Below are positions 38,772 to 50,390 of a stretch of 64,000 nt of DNA, one piece after another. Location: assembly GCA_024305405.1 (NCBI GenBank), contig JAKNDB010000088.1, positions 1,754,001-1,818,000 on the forward strand. Direction: 5' to 3'. A model generated the notes under the pieces. The model saw nothing but the letters and a program-made list of their open reading frames with translations, was not told the origin of the DNA and searched no databases. This DNA is from Dirofilaria immitis. Lineage: Eukaryota > Nematoda > Chromadorea > Rhabditida > Onchocercidae. The translations under genes and the position numbers were made by a program. Numbering within the stretch: the first letter of the stretch is position 1; each line of letters opens with the position of its first letter.

Positions 38772-41700
38772 GCACACAGAGACATACACACATACACACA
38801 CATATCTATAAAATCTAAAATATAACTGATATAATGTTAATGTGATATTTATATTATAGATATTGTTAATATTACACATTTAAATTGCATGGAAATGCAA
38901 TTAATAGATAAATATAATAAATTAAAACAAAAAAAAAATAATTTTTATGGCTCAGGAAAATAAATTATGCCAAGAGGAAATTAAATCTTTAACATAAAGT
39001 GCCAAGAGGAAATTAAATTACTAAAATAAAAATGCTAAAATGAGCCAAAAAAAAGGAAACAACCTATTTCTACTTATCTTTTTCATAATATATATTGCTT
39101 GGATTTTTTTTTTGAAGTATTAGAAAAATGAAAATATTCATGAATGAAATCGATAGCTAATAAAAAATTGGCTATTAAATAGTTAGCCAAGGTTGGAATA
39201 ATTTTCCTTTCTTAGTCGAATAGTTTATGCATAAACTTGCAAAAATAATAGCAAAGTAATGAAAGCAAGTAAGCGAATGGATTAAAAGTTAATCGTTTTT
39301 GAAGTCTACAAGATTAGTAATAAACTTGAATTTTGATAATGAATGATTTTTTTCTTTTCAAGTAATAACTAAAGAATTATGAAAGATTTAAATTGAATTA
39401 ATTTTCCCTTTCTTAATCCAATAGTTATATCTTAACATTACAAAGTGATAATGAAAGGATACATGAAACCAATAAGCCAAATGAACTTAAATGATAATTC
39501 GAGATTTTAAGTTATTTTCTGTTTTTTTCTAATAGATATGAAATATAATCAAGGTATGTGATGTATGAAAATATTCAGCAGAAGATAAGAAAATATTTCA
39601 TAAATCTAATATTTCTATTTATATATGCCATAATTATTGTATACTAGAAATTTAAATATTCATTTAAAAAATTTATAAAAATTAACTGACTATTTCTATA
39701 TGATTTGATTTGTCTATTTTTTGAAAAAAAAAACAACTGCTACGAAAGAAAAATTAAATGATACTTCAAATTATTACCGTTTGCAAGGAGAAAAATCTAA
39801 ATGAAAACATATATCTAAAATATCTAATACTATATTATTTCAAATATCTAACGTATAATCTGATTGAAATATCTAACGTATAATCTGATTGAAATATCTA
39901 ACGTATATCTGAAATGCCGAACTTATAATCTGAAATCTAATCTATGTTTGAAATATTGAATTTATAATCTGAAATACCATGTCTGACGTATTAACTGAAA
40001 TATCTAACGTATGTTTAAAATATCTAACGTACAATCTGAAATATCTGACGTTTTAACTGAAACATCTAACCTATAGTTGAAATATCTAACGTATCGCTGA
40101 AATTCTAACGTATAGCTAAAATATATCTAATGTATAAATTCTGTTCTTTTTTTTGAGAAAAAAATTTGCTACAAAAGAAAAATTAAATAAATTAGAAAAA
40201 TTTAATATCAAACATATCGATGAAATAATATCTAATATATATCTAAAATATTAAATGTATATCTAAAATATTAAATGTATATCTAAAATATTAAATGTAT
40301 ATCTAAAATATTAAATGTATATCTAAAATATTAAATGTATATCTAAAATATTAAATGTATATCTAAAATATTAAATGTATATCTAAAATATTAGATGTAT
40401 ATCTAAAATATTAAATGTATATCTAAAATATTAAATGTATATCTAAAATATTAAATGTATATCTAAAATATTAAATGTATATCTAAAATATTAAATGTAT
40501 ATCTAAAATATTAAATGTATATCTAAAATATTAAATGTATATCTAAAATATTAAATGTATATCTAAAATATTAAATGTATATCTAAAATATTAAATGTAT
40601 ATCTAAAATATTAAATGTATATCTAAAATATTAAATGTATATCTAAAATATTAAATGTATATCTAAAATATTAAATGTATATCTAAAATATTAAATGTAT
40701 ATCTAAAATATTAAATGTATATCTAAAATATTAAATGTATATCTAAAATATTAAATGTATATCTAAAATATTAAATGTATATCTAAAATATTAAATGTAT
40801 ATCTAAAATATATATTTAATTATTTAAAAAAAAGAAATCGTAAAAATTAAAAATATTTTTAAGTTTTAGAAAGCAAAAAAGCAATCTTCGCTTTTGAAGG
40901 AAAAATTAAGTGAAAATTTCAATTTATTTTGATGAATATTCTTGCAAAGAATAGAAGTCTAAGTTTTAACAACGTATATTTGAAATGTTGCAAGCCAGCT
41001 GACTATTATTACTATTTAGTTAAAAAAAAAAAGTGCTACAGATAGCATTTAACATTACTATTACTACTTACTAACTTTACTATAACTATTATCAACAACA
41101 TTACATTTACTACCAAATGATGTTTTCCTTTTTTTCCCCCTCCCAAACCAAGTACTTTAAAAAAAAAAAAGGAAAAGGAAAAGAAAGAATAAGCAATTCT
41201 CGATCGACTAAATCTTTCGATCACCGTTCTAAAATAGCGTGAATGCAAACATTTAAACTAGAATAAGCTAAACGATGATGATGGTGATGATGATGATGGT
41301 GATGATGATGATGATGATGATCATGATGATGATGAAACTACCTGGCACTAAAGCATTGAATAATTTAGCCAACCTGATTGATTAGCGAATAGAAGGAAAT
41401 TTTTTTCTCTCTCTCTTTTGTTTACACAAACAATTTTCATCATTTATTCATTTTGAAGGAAAAAAAAGAAAATACGAGAAAAAAAATTTTTTTCCATCAA
41501 AAAATTCAATCATATATAGAGAAGGAAATTATATAGCAAATCATTTCGAACAAATCATTTATATTTAAAGTTCATAGTTCATAGCAGTGATGATGACGAT
41601 AATGAAATTACATATTTATGCAACTGAAATTACATATTTTCTTATGTAACTTCGAAATAATTTCATAATAAACTAATTTATGATAAAGCCTCAAAAAAAT

Positions 41701-44700
41701 TCCTGGAAAAATGATGAAGGAGTAATAATTAGACTTCAATAAATAAAAAAATAAAAAAAAAAAAGAAACAAGGATATCATTGATGGATTAATAGACTTAT
41801 CAGAAGAAATGAAATCAATATATCAGTAGCATATTTTGCTTATAAAAAAATAATTTATTTGTAAAAATTGTTCTTCTCCAGAAATAACTGTAAAAAAAAG
41901 AAAAAAAACAAAAACTTTGCAACATAATAGGGTTCAGAATCTGACGAGAATTCAAAAAATGGTCGAAAAGTTTTCCACTCAAGTAAATTATGATTCTAAA
42001 TTTTGATTAATAAAATTATAAAAGATTAGAATTTTAATTCAAATGAATAATTTGCAAAATTTATTTTCTATCAAAATTGCGAGAGAAAAAAATTTTTCAA
42101 ATTTAAAGAGCACAAATTATCAATGAGATGATAAATAATATAACTTCTGTTTTTTTTTGATTTTTTCCACCCAAAATTACAGCTAAAATAATTAATCTAT
42201 TTAGTTAAATTGAGAAGGTATTTTTTTTGATTTATAAAATTTAAATAATCCATCTCGTTAATATTCTACCGCTACATTAGATGAAAATTTAAAGGAGCAA
42301 AATCAATTCGAATATATATAAGCTGAGCGATTTATCCGCTATTAAAATATCCAAAAGTCCTACCAATTTTATTTAAACTTATTGAATAATTTAAAAGTAA
42401 TGATTCAGTTCATGTTTTAGCTAAATTTATGTATCGAATTTTAACACTTCAAAATTTAGGATGCAGAAATATCATGGCGACAATATTAGAACGCAAAAGT
42501 GTATTATTACGACGGCAGCTAACTTTAGTTTTTAATGATAAAAAGAGATAGCCGAATGATGATACAGCATTTATTTATCAAAGTATCATAACAATTCTGG
42601 ATAAAACAAAAGTAATTAAGTAAACTTGAAAACTAGAAGCATGCATAATATATATGCATTAATAAAAAAAAACTTTAAAATTATATGATTGATATTTATT
42701 GATAAAAATGATATAAAATATATTGTAAAATGATAGATACCTTTTTTATGATCTTTTTCAGACAATCGATCTTTGCTATTTAGAATTGTAATAAATAGTA
42801 AGAATAAAATCAAGAAGTTCACAGGAACACAAACAATGATCTATCTACTGGTTATAGAATCATTATCAAATAGATAGTGTGTATCACTAATGCAAGATAT
42901 ATTGTTACTAAAAATAAATGAATGTTTACATTAATACATTAATTGTTTAACAACAAACATAGTTGAATGATGTGAAATTTAAATTATAATCAAGACTATC
43001 ATAGTTCTAACTCCTTAATCTTGTTTTACTTTTGTAATAAATTAATTCGAGAATGTAAAATGAAATGTAAATTGCAATGCAAATCATAATAGATATTAAG
43101 ATTCTATGATTTATAAATTCTTCTTTTAGATAGCAATAATAATATAAAATTTTAAACAAAAATTATAGCAATCAGAATTCTAACAAATAATTCATTAAAT
43201 TTTTTGATATGATAATGGAATATTATGATCAGATGGAATTTCAGCAGTTGATTTTCTTTAAATCCGCTTCATAATTTAGTTTTTTATTATATTAAAATAA
43301 ATTAATTAGGAAAATGAATTTTAGATGATAGCAAAATTTTGAAAAATCATAATAATTATTCCAAAAAAATCATAATAATTATATCTCAGCTTAGTAAACA
43401 AATAAAGATTGCGGAAGATGATATATCATCAATTCAATGAATTTGAAAAAATGATTTATATTATATTAATTTTCAAATTTATTAAAATCTCAAATAATCG
43501 TTTATTATAAGATATATCGTGTTAAAAATTTATGTTTAGCAAATTGATTATATTATTGAAATAAAAATTTTGTAAGCAAAGAAAGAATAAAATATCATTC
43601 CATTTAATTTTTATATTTTTTTCCATTTCGAATGTTTGAATATTATACACTTTTCTTATTTTTTACGATAAAAATTAATTAATAAATTTTGTTTGGTAAA
43701 AAAAATTAGAAAAATTTATAAGAAATTAGATTTCATTAATGCTCGATAAAATAATTTATGGTAAGATTGATTTTGAAATTTTCAAAATAATTTTATATTT
43801 GCCAATAAATTCGTTTATTGTAGGATTTTTCGTAGTAAGTTCGTTTAGATTATGGAAGATGATATATATCATCACTGATTTAATGAATTTGAAAAAATGA
43901 CCCATATTATATTGATTTCTTAGAATGATTTAAATTATTGATTTTTTTAAATTTAAATTTTCCCAAAGAAAAATTTTATTTTCCTGCAAGAAAATATTCA
44001 CATGCTGCAAAATATATTTATAAAGTTAGGCAAAAAAAAAAAGAAAAGAAAGAAAAAATTTAAACCTCCTTTCGATCTACCACTTAATCCACAATGATCA
44101 TCAATGCCAACTTCATTTTCGGCATCAGCAACATCTTCCAATTCATGTAATTGAGTATTAAGTACGCGTCTTTTTCCACTAATATGCATTTGTTACAGGC
44201 GCAATTGGCATATACACATTCGCATTTGTGATTTTTGCGCGGTTCAAGACGATTATGATTTAGGCAACGTTGACAGTAATAGACCCGTTTGGAGCCTTAA
44301 AAATAAAATAAATAAAAAAATGAAATAGAAGAATGAAATTAGTATAATGTTTCGTTAGAGATCAATATTATCAAAATGATATTAGAAATCTTTAAAAATA
44401 ACATAGAAATTCAAATTTAATTTATATGGCAAAAAAAAGAAACAAACAAATAGCAACAGCGTCTGATAGTCTAATATTATCATTGATTCGTAATCACTAA
44501 TAGGATTTTGATATTAATATCCAATTTGAGTGATAAAAATCTCTCAGTTCAAAAGTTATTTTTAGACAAAAATTGATAATATTTTTTACTATCAGTCTTT
44601 CAATTACAATAGAAATGGTTATGCAATAAATTATTTATTACTTAGAGTTTGCTGAATGTTATCAAAATTAGTATAAAATTTGAATATTTACCAATTTTGT

Positions 44701-44753
44701 CGGCAGCAGCAGCAGCAGCACTTAATGCTGCAATTGCATTAATTGTCTCAAAT
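34698..44753 (-). CDS. Double DM-domain transcription factor, MAB-3/DMD-3-like, 5' end not found
   Basis: DNA-binding factor with two DM zinc modules; C. elegans MAB-3 and DMD-3 share this layout and control male-specific development. Exons: 44692-44753, 44066-44295, 35904-36004, 35625-35805, 34698-35446. A first exon ending in phase 2 must lie upstream. The first exon seen encodes a Leu/Ala-rich helix (INAIAALSAAAAAADKI). DM1: YYCQRCLNHNRLEPRKNHKC, ending NCACNKCILVEK, then RRVLNTQLHELEDV. DM2: RIPNCQKCGQHG, GHKRVCPYRDCNCAKC, then the recognition helix CQVVSERQKLMADQIKIRRR. Both keep the CxxC, HxxxC and CxCxxC ligands. The long last exon is Ser/Thr/Pro-rich with a polyglutamine tract and ends VDVCSM. 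Splice phases join the DM1 exon (phase 1) to the DM2 exon across an 8.06-kb intron, giving G-E-RIPNC, so I treat them as one gene. They could instead be two single-DM genes, but the DM1 exon has no stop in its correct frame. DM1 needs one added base (see 44171). Confidence 0.88.
34925..35015 (-). repeat. CAG/CAA tract encoding polyglutamine
   Basis: A mixed CAA/CAG run in the last exon of the DM gene encodes a tract of about 28 residues interrupted by Arg and Glu (QQQRQQ at one end, QEQQRQQQ at the other). Such Gln tracts are common in transcription-factor activation regions and are prone to length variation. Confidence 0.9.
36580..36624 (-). other. Candidate 45-nt in-frame cassette or alternative first exon of the DM gene
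   Basis: In the 8-kb intron, a strong acceptor (pyrimidine tract TTTTCTCTTCTATTAG on the minus strand) is followed by 45 bases and a GTAGCT donor. Inserted between the DM1 and DM2 exons it keeps phase 1 on both sides and adds VTIMGFDLTQLGYCS to the linker. It also has an ATG eight bases after the acceptor, so it could serve as a trans-spliced first exon giving a DM2-only protein. It sits in the least AT-rich spot of this intron. No family support; donor is not optimal. Confidence 0.35.
36960..37250. repeat. Tandem repeat of about 60-70 bp, 4-5 copies
   Basis: The unit contains taagatacgtatccatatgt, then an A/T segment, then aaataaagtgtaccatacta and attaattcattcac. Copies vary in length through loss of the A/T segment. 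Lies inside the large DM-gene intron. Confidence 0.8.
37889..37948. repeat. (CATA)n microsatellite
   Basis: Tetranucleotide CATA/ATAC tract with interruptions. The overlapping Met/Tyr/Val/Cys-rich minus-strand frames are generated by it. Confidence 0.95.
38264..38288. repeat. (CTTGT)n pentanucleotide repeat
   Basis: About five CTTGT units, flanked by looser copies of the same motif and of tagctttgc from 38220 to 38320. Confidence 0.85.
38570..38815. repeat. CA/TACA microsatellite cluster
   Basis: Two imperfect CA/CATA tracts (about 38570-38650 and 38705-38812) separated by about 55 bases of unique sequence that includes the near-palindrome caatttaattgaattg. Confidence 0.9.
39840..40140. repeat. 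Diverged 20-22 bp repeats flanking the main satellite
   Basis: Repeated variants of aaatatctaacgtataatctg with substitutions and indels. They resemble the adjacent 20-bp unit (shared atctaa core), so they look like an older, decayed part of the same array. Confidence 0.7.
40241..40810. repeat. 20-bp satellite array, about 28.5 nearly identical copies
   Basis: The unit atctaaaatattaaatgtat is repeated head to tail without length change. The only substitution I see is A to G near 40394. It lies in the 8-kb intron between the DM1 and DM2 exons. Confidence 0.98.
41274..41335. repeat. (GAT)n trinucleotide repeat
   Basis: GAT/ATG tract with a few ggt and tca interruptions, inside the large DM-gene intron. 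Confidence 0.9.
44171..44175 (-). other. Frame disruption in the DM1 exon (T5 run, one base short)
   Basis: On the minus strand the DM1 frame reads CILVEK into an A5 run, and the natural continuation RRVLNTQLHELEDV is one base out. A6 joins them. The exon is 230 bases; 231 preserves phase 2 at its start and phase 1 at its end. Unshifted, the frame ends in TAA about 30 codons later. Confidence 0.8.
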
Positions 44754-45689
44754 CTAAAAATATTTGAATTATAAAATTTTTATATCTAAAAAAATTTTTA
44801 TCTAAATTTCAATAAAAATAAAGTAACAAATAGGCAAATTATCTTATTCTAATAATAAAAAATGTTTAAATTTAATTTTTTCATTTTAAAACTTTCAATT
44901 TCAAATTTTGAATTCAAATAGTCAATTTCAGTATAATTTGAAAAACTTTTAAAAATTTAAATTAAATTTTCAAAAGTAAATTAAAAATTCAAAAAAAGAA
45001 CCTCATCATTATTACAAGCAATAATTGAGATCAGTGAATTATTAGCAAAAAAATAAAAGCCAAATAATGCTTTATTTTTTTTTTTGAGATAAATAAACAA
45101 ATTGAGGTTCCACGAATCGAAAATGATCTGTAAAATTTTGAGAAATTATTTTCAAAGAAATCGATTTATTAGTAGCAAAAAAACTTTTAGCGCGCAATTG
45201 TCGTAATTTTTGTAAATTGAAAATTGAAATTGAAATTAAAATTCAAAAATATTTTAGTATAAAAATTTCTATTTTCCATTTATATAATAAGAACTGTTCC
45301 ATTTCGTTTCGAAACTTTCATCATATCTATCTGCTATTGGCCTAATTTAGTATTCAAAATAACTGAGTGAATTTATTTGTCACGCGATATATGCATATAT
45401 TTCATTACTTGGCAAATTTTAACGTAATATTTAAGAAGATACTATGACACTTAAATAGGATGCATTTGAGTCTCGAGATGAATTGATAATATTTGAATTT
45501 AAACATTCGTCATAGATTAATCATATGACATGCGATTGATGCAAAGGTGAAACAAATATCGCTTTGTGCTTATTTTGGTTTAAAAAATTTGAACTTGATA
45601 AATAGTTAAAATTAGGAAATAACTGTCGTATATATCGGAAGAATTCCACTCGATAAACTGCCAATAAATTAGGATTAAATGATTGATCA

Positions 45690-45960
45690 ATAGGTTGCTA
45701 GAATTAGATCTCTAGCAAAATGATAAATCTCGCACCAAATTTGCGACATTTAATTGCAAGGCGAAGATAGAAAGAGATTTTTTAAGAACTATTCCATATA
45801 CATTGATTGATTTGAATACTGGAATGATTTTGCTCGACTACCGCCAATAGATTAGAATTAAATCATTGATCAATTGGTTAGAATTTGATCGCTAGCAAAA
45901 TGATAAATATCGCATTAAATTTGCGAACTTCAATAGCAAGATGAAAATAGTAAGATATTT
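45690..45960. repeat. Direct duplication of about 170 bp
   Basis: The block running from taaatgattgatcaataggtt through ctagcaaaatgataaat and aaatttgcga to gcaaggcgaagatag near 45677-45770 is repeated, diverged, near 45860-45950. Confidence 0.8.
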
Positions 45961-46234
45961 ATTTGCTATCCTATGAATATGATGTGAACTTTTAATAAAA
46001 TGAATTTATCGAGATAAGTTGTTTTATCGAGATAAAATAGAAAAATGAAGACAAAGAAATGAAATAATACAAGAGGAATGGAAAAGAAGGAGGAGATAAA
46101 AAGTATTTTTCATAATTAATAATAATAGCAGTAAACAAATTTCCATTAAATTTCTCATGCAATTTTAAAATTTGAAAAATTTTCACACTCATGTGAATAT
46201 ATATATTTATATTTATATATCTATATCTATATAT

Positions 46235-46322
46235 ATTTTATTATTCTATATATATATAAAATAGAAAAAAACTATCATCAAAATATATTATATATATATA
46301 TATATATATAGAATAATAAAAT
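46235..46322. repeat. Perfect inverted repeat, 24-bp arms, about 40-base loop
   Basis: The left arm attttattattctatata plus TA repeats (46235-46258) is the reverse complement of the right arm ending atagaataataaaat (46298-46322). The core outside the TA part (tctattattaaaat-like) also matches, so this is not only a TA microsatellite. It would form a long hairpin. Confidence 0.8.
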
Positions 46323-47225
46323 AAATGAAGTAATCGTTGCGTGAATAAGAACGATAGAAGATGATAGTAGCCTTCTGAATTCTTAATAAAAATCGATTCA
46401 TCGATTATTTCATGAAAATTTCCAATTGATTAAATATATTAAAATTCCAAGCTTATCAGAATTGCTATAATTTTATCTTTAAAAAAATTTAATAATTCTA
46501 TGTTTGTTTTCTAAGTTTTGTTTATTCGTAACTGAAAACGACAGCTATGAAAGTAATATTTCTGCGATTGTCGATGACAAAATAGATAATATATTTTGAT
46601 GATAATTTTTTTCTATTTTTTAAATAAAATTCTATGCTGCTGATAAAAGTTATTTCAATTCCAGAAAGTATTTTCAATTAGAAAAATTTCAAACCATGAA
46701 GTTCTCCATAAACAAAAGATCATTGTACTTAATTTATGATATGATAAGAAAGAAAAGAGAAATATTTTAAGTGAATTGAAGAAAAAGATTAAATATTATT
46801 TATATTAATTTTTAATAGAAGACGTTTAAAATTGAAAAAATTGCTCATATCAATAATATTTTATAGCAGCAATCTCACTAAAAATCCTAAAATTATCACA
46901 AATTTAGGATTTAGGAATTTTTCTTATCATTTATCATATTTAATATATCACCTATTTCGCTATTATTGCTCGAAATGCTAAAAATATAATTGCTAATTTG
47001 TGATTAGTTCAAACTTATTTATAATCTGAAAATTAATTTCATAAATAATTTTGATAAAATTGAAAAGAAAATATGATTTAAAATATAGTTCAATTAAATT
47101 GTGCAAATATGAAATATTATTGATAAATAAATCGAAAAAAATTTTCAGAAAGAAGTATAGTATAAATAGTTTAATTAAATACATTATCAAATTAAGTAAG
47201 CATTTTTCTCACTATAATGAGATTT

Positions 47226-47520
47226 GATATTGATCTAAAGTTTGCGAAGCCTTCTATCCATTTCATCTCGGTTTTGTCGAGAAAAAGATATTTGCAAGAA
47301 ATTTTATGTTTACTATTTAATTTGCAAATGAAGATTCTATTTATGAATTTCCAAAATTTGCAAAAATACAATGATATTGATCTAAAGTTTGTAAAGCCTT
47401 CTATCCATTTCATCTCGGTTTTTTCGAGAAAAAGATATCTGCGAGAAATTTTATGTTTAACTATTTAGTTAGCAAAGATTCCATGCAAAGATTTTGTTCA
47501 AGAATTCCGAAATCTGCAAA
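47226..47520. repeat. Tandem duplication, 147-bp period
   Basis: The block from gatattgatctaaagtttg through ttctatccatttcatctcgg to gaaattttatgttta starts near 47226 and again near 47373. The period is a multiple of three, which explains why open frames cross both copies on both strands; the peptides (MKWIEGF, FRSIS) simply repeat. Confidence 0.9.
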
Positions 47521-48527
47521 AGTACAGTAAAATGGAAATAATAGTTAGCTGTCTCATTTCAAATTGTTAAATATGATTTCAAAACATTTGCAAATTATTT
47601 TATGCAAAAAAGAAATGAACGCAAAACAACATATAGGAGAGGTTATTTCGATATAAATATTGATTCTTATCATTATGATAAGAATCAATATTTAGAAAAG
47701 TATGTCCTAATTTTTTCTTCAAGAAATTATATGCAAATAAAAAGGATTTCTAAATTTCACAAATTTTAAATTTAGCATTTTCAATCTAAAAAAAATAGGA
47801 AAAAAAGTTTCAAAATCAGATTGTTGATTTTTTGTAATTACGAATTTGAAAAAAAAATTTCAACTTCTTAAAATCTTAAATTCCTGTTGATTCTCAAATG
47901 CCATTCTTCAAAAATTATTCGTCGAAATTTTTCTTTTCTTTTATTAACAGATTCATTCATTCTTTCTATGATATATCGTGTCGTTGATTAGCAGTATAGT
48001 ATTAATGACAAAATAGTAATAGTTGGTTAATATGTTGCTAATGATACAGCAAGCAGCTATGTATGTTTTCATGTATTAATAGCTAGCTTATCATGCTATG
48101 TAAATCTGATCTTCAAATAATTCATGTATTCTGATAAATCATGGATTAGAAGGAAAAAAAAAGTAAAAAATATGATAGAATCCGATCTATTCGAACAAGT
48201 ATTGAAAGAAGAAAGGTTTAGTTGAAGGAATACGGCGAACACTTCGTCTTATCTAAAAACATACACATACACATTTTTACATTTATAGCAAAAAATGGAA
48301 CAGCCGTAGAAAATAGTCGAGATAGTAGTGACAGCAATATAAAGTACCTCCTTACAGACCGGTATATGTTAAAGAATAGCAACCTGATGAGAAACAAATA
48401 ATTTGATGAGGGCAAACTACCGTATCCGGAAGTGCATAACGTTTTTTTCAATAAACAACTTTCAAAATTGCATCAATAAGACAATAAGAATTCATGCTAT
48501 AAGAATCACTAAACAGAAAGAGAGAGG

Positions 48528-48560
<33 letters not shown>

Positions 48561-49520
48561 TTTAAAAAAAGAGAAAAGTTGAATGACAAGAAAAATAATC
48601 ATTACGTATATATATAGGAAAGAAATTGATAAGAATTGATATTTTCATAGGAGTGAATAAATTTCGATATATAGGGCAAAGAAATATGCAAAAAAAAAAA
48701 ATTATAATAAGAGATTGTTTAATACTAGCAATTTAATAATAAATAAAAAGAAAAGAGAAAAATAGAAATATTAGGGAATAATTTTTTAATATTGAAAAAT
48801 ACTACTTTCATTTAGACAGACAATAAAAGTAAAAATTATATATTAATTTCAGGAAAGCATCATAATCGAGTAGGAGAGGAAGGAAAAAAAGTTGGAAAAT
48901 TTTTTCATCCATCTAAAATGGATATCGAATAATATATATTGTGTATGTATGTGTGTGTATGTGTGTGTATGTCTATGTATATGTTTGTATATGTGTGTGT
49001 ATGTGTGTGTATGTGTGTGTGTATGTGTATGTGTGTGTTATTGTTGTTGTTTGGAAAATGGCATATAGCATGGGATGTAGTTAGCGACAGTGAAATTTCG
49101 TTTCGATTAATAGAAGGAAGGCAAAAAAAAAAAAAAAGAGGAAAGAGGCAGATGATTTGTTTTCCTGCACTTCTAAACTCTTATCTGTTCTTTCTATTTT
49201 CTTTTATGCTGAACGGATTCTGTTAGGAAGCAAAAAAAAGAAAAAAAATTCATTGCAAATTTATTTCGCATAACTTCTACTCTCTCTCTTTTGCCATCCC
49301 GTGGGAATGATTGCAACAAACATTGAATCATTCATTCGTTTCATTCATCATTCATTCAATCATTCGTTCATTCATTTAAACAAAGAATCCAATGTCATTT
49401 GATGTAATGCTCGAACTTTTCTGCTTCAATCTGTTTGTTTTTTTTTCTTCTTTAAATTCCATATCTAATGGATACATAAGATAAGATGCAAAACATTATG
49501 AAATTGTTGCTACAATTATA

Positions 49521-49680
49521 GAATCGGATAGTGAATGCTTCTGATGCGGCAAAGAAATGCGATGTCTCTCTTCTGCTATAATTACAGAATCGGATAGTGA
49601 ATGCTTCTGATGCGGCAAAGAAATGCGATGTCTCTCTTCTGCTATAATTACAGAATCGGATAGTGAATGCTTCCGATATA
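49521..49680. repeat. 66-bp direct repeat, about 2.5 copies
   Basis: gaatcggatagtgaatgctt recurs at 49521, 49587 and 49653. Two full units, including tgatgcggcaaagaaatgcg and atgtctctcttctgctataa, are almost identical. Much less AT-rich than its surroundings. No long frame crosses it. Confidence 0.92.
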
Positions 49681-49909
49681 AAGAATATATGTGATCTTTA
49701 AAGTTGTATATTAAAGTTGTATTATAATATCGATAAGTTTATTTAAATTTTACAAATTTTTCTCCAGAAATTTCTATTTATATCCTATTAAATTTTTTCT
49801 TTTTTTTAATTTTTAACCACTATTTTGGATATATTATAATATTGAAAAAAATAATAAATTTTTAACTAAATTTGAAAAAATAATTATTACAAAAACATTG
49901 TCATTTACC

Positions 49910-49969
49910 AATAATAATAATAATAATAAATAACGATAATAGTAATAATAATAATAATAATAAATAACG

Positions 49970-50053
<84 letters not shown>

Positions 50054-50083
50054 GTAATAATAAATAATAATAATAATAATAAT
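49910..50083. repeat. (AAT)n microsatellite
   Basis: A long AAT tract with repeated aaataacgat and agt interruptions, so it has an imperfect higher-order pattern. A short (TAT)n follows near 50361-50390. Confidence 0.95.
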
Positions 50084-50390
50084 TTTATTAATCTTTAAAA
50101 AAAATTTTTTTATTTTGCAAAATTTTCAAGTAATTTCTATATTATAACATCATTAATAATTATTTCTTTAATTTTTAGTTAAATATTGCTTAAATGACAA
50201 TTATTATTTTAAAGAATGAAAATTTAATTAAAAAATTGAAAATTTTTCAATTAAATCAAATCAATTTTACATTAATTTAATTATAATAAGAAATTAATTT
50301 AATTAAAAAAGCATTAATATATAATTTATTAGGACAAAAAATTGGAACATAATCTTTCTAATAGTATTATTATTATTATTATTATTATTA

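Larger units (their letters stand above)
44754..49520. other. Upstream of the DM gene: no exon identified, repeats only
   Basis: The missing first exon(s) of the DM gene should lie here or beyond, but I found none I can defend. Present are an (AG)n at about 48516-48560 and a TG/TATG tract at about 48939-49038, plus the repeats listed separately. Open frames over the TG tract are repeat-derived. Confidence 0.5.

Noticed and set aside
40241..40810. CRISPR-like regular repeat
   Set aside because: Head-to-tail 20-bp units with no spacers in a eukaryotic intron; a simple satellite.
48218..48451. Minus-strand open frame whose segment TLCTSGYGSLPSSNYLF could join the DM gene in phase
   Set aside because: The frame begins with TTG rather than ATG, there is no good acceptor upstream, and phase compatibility alone is a one-in-three event.
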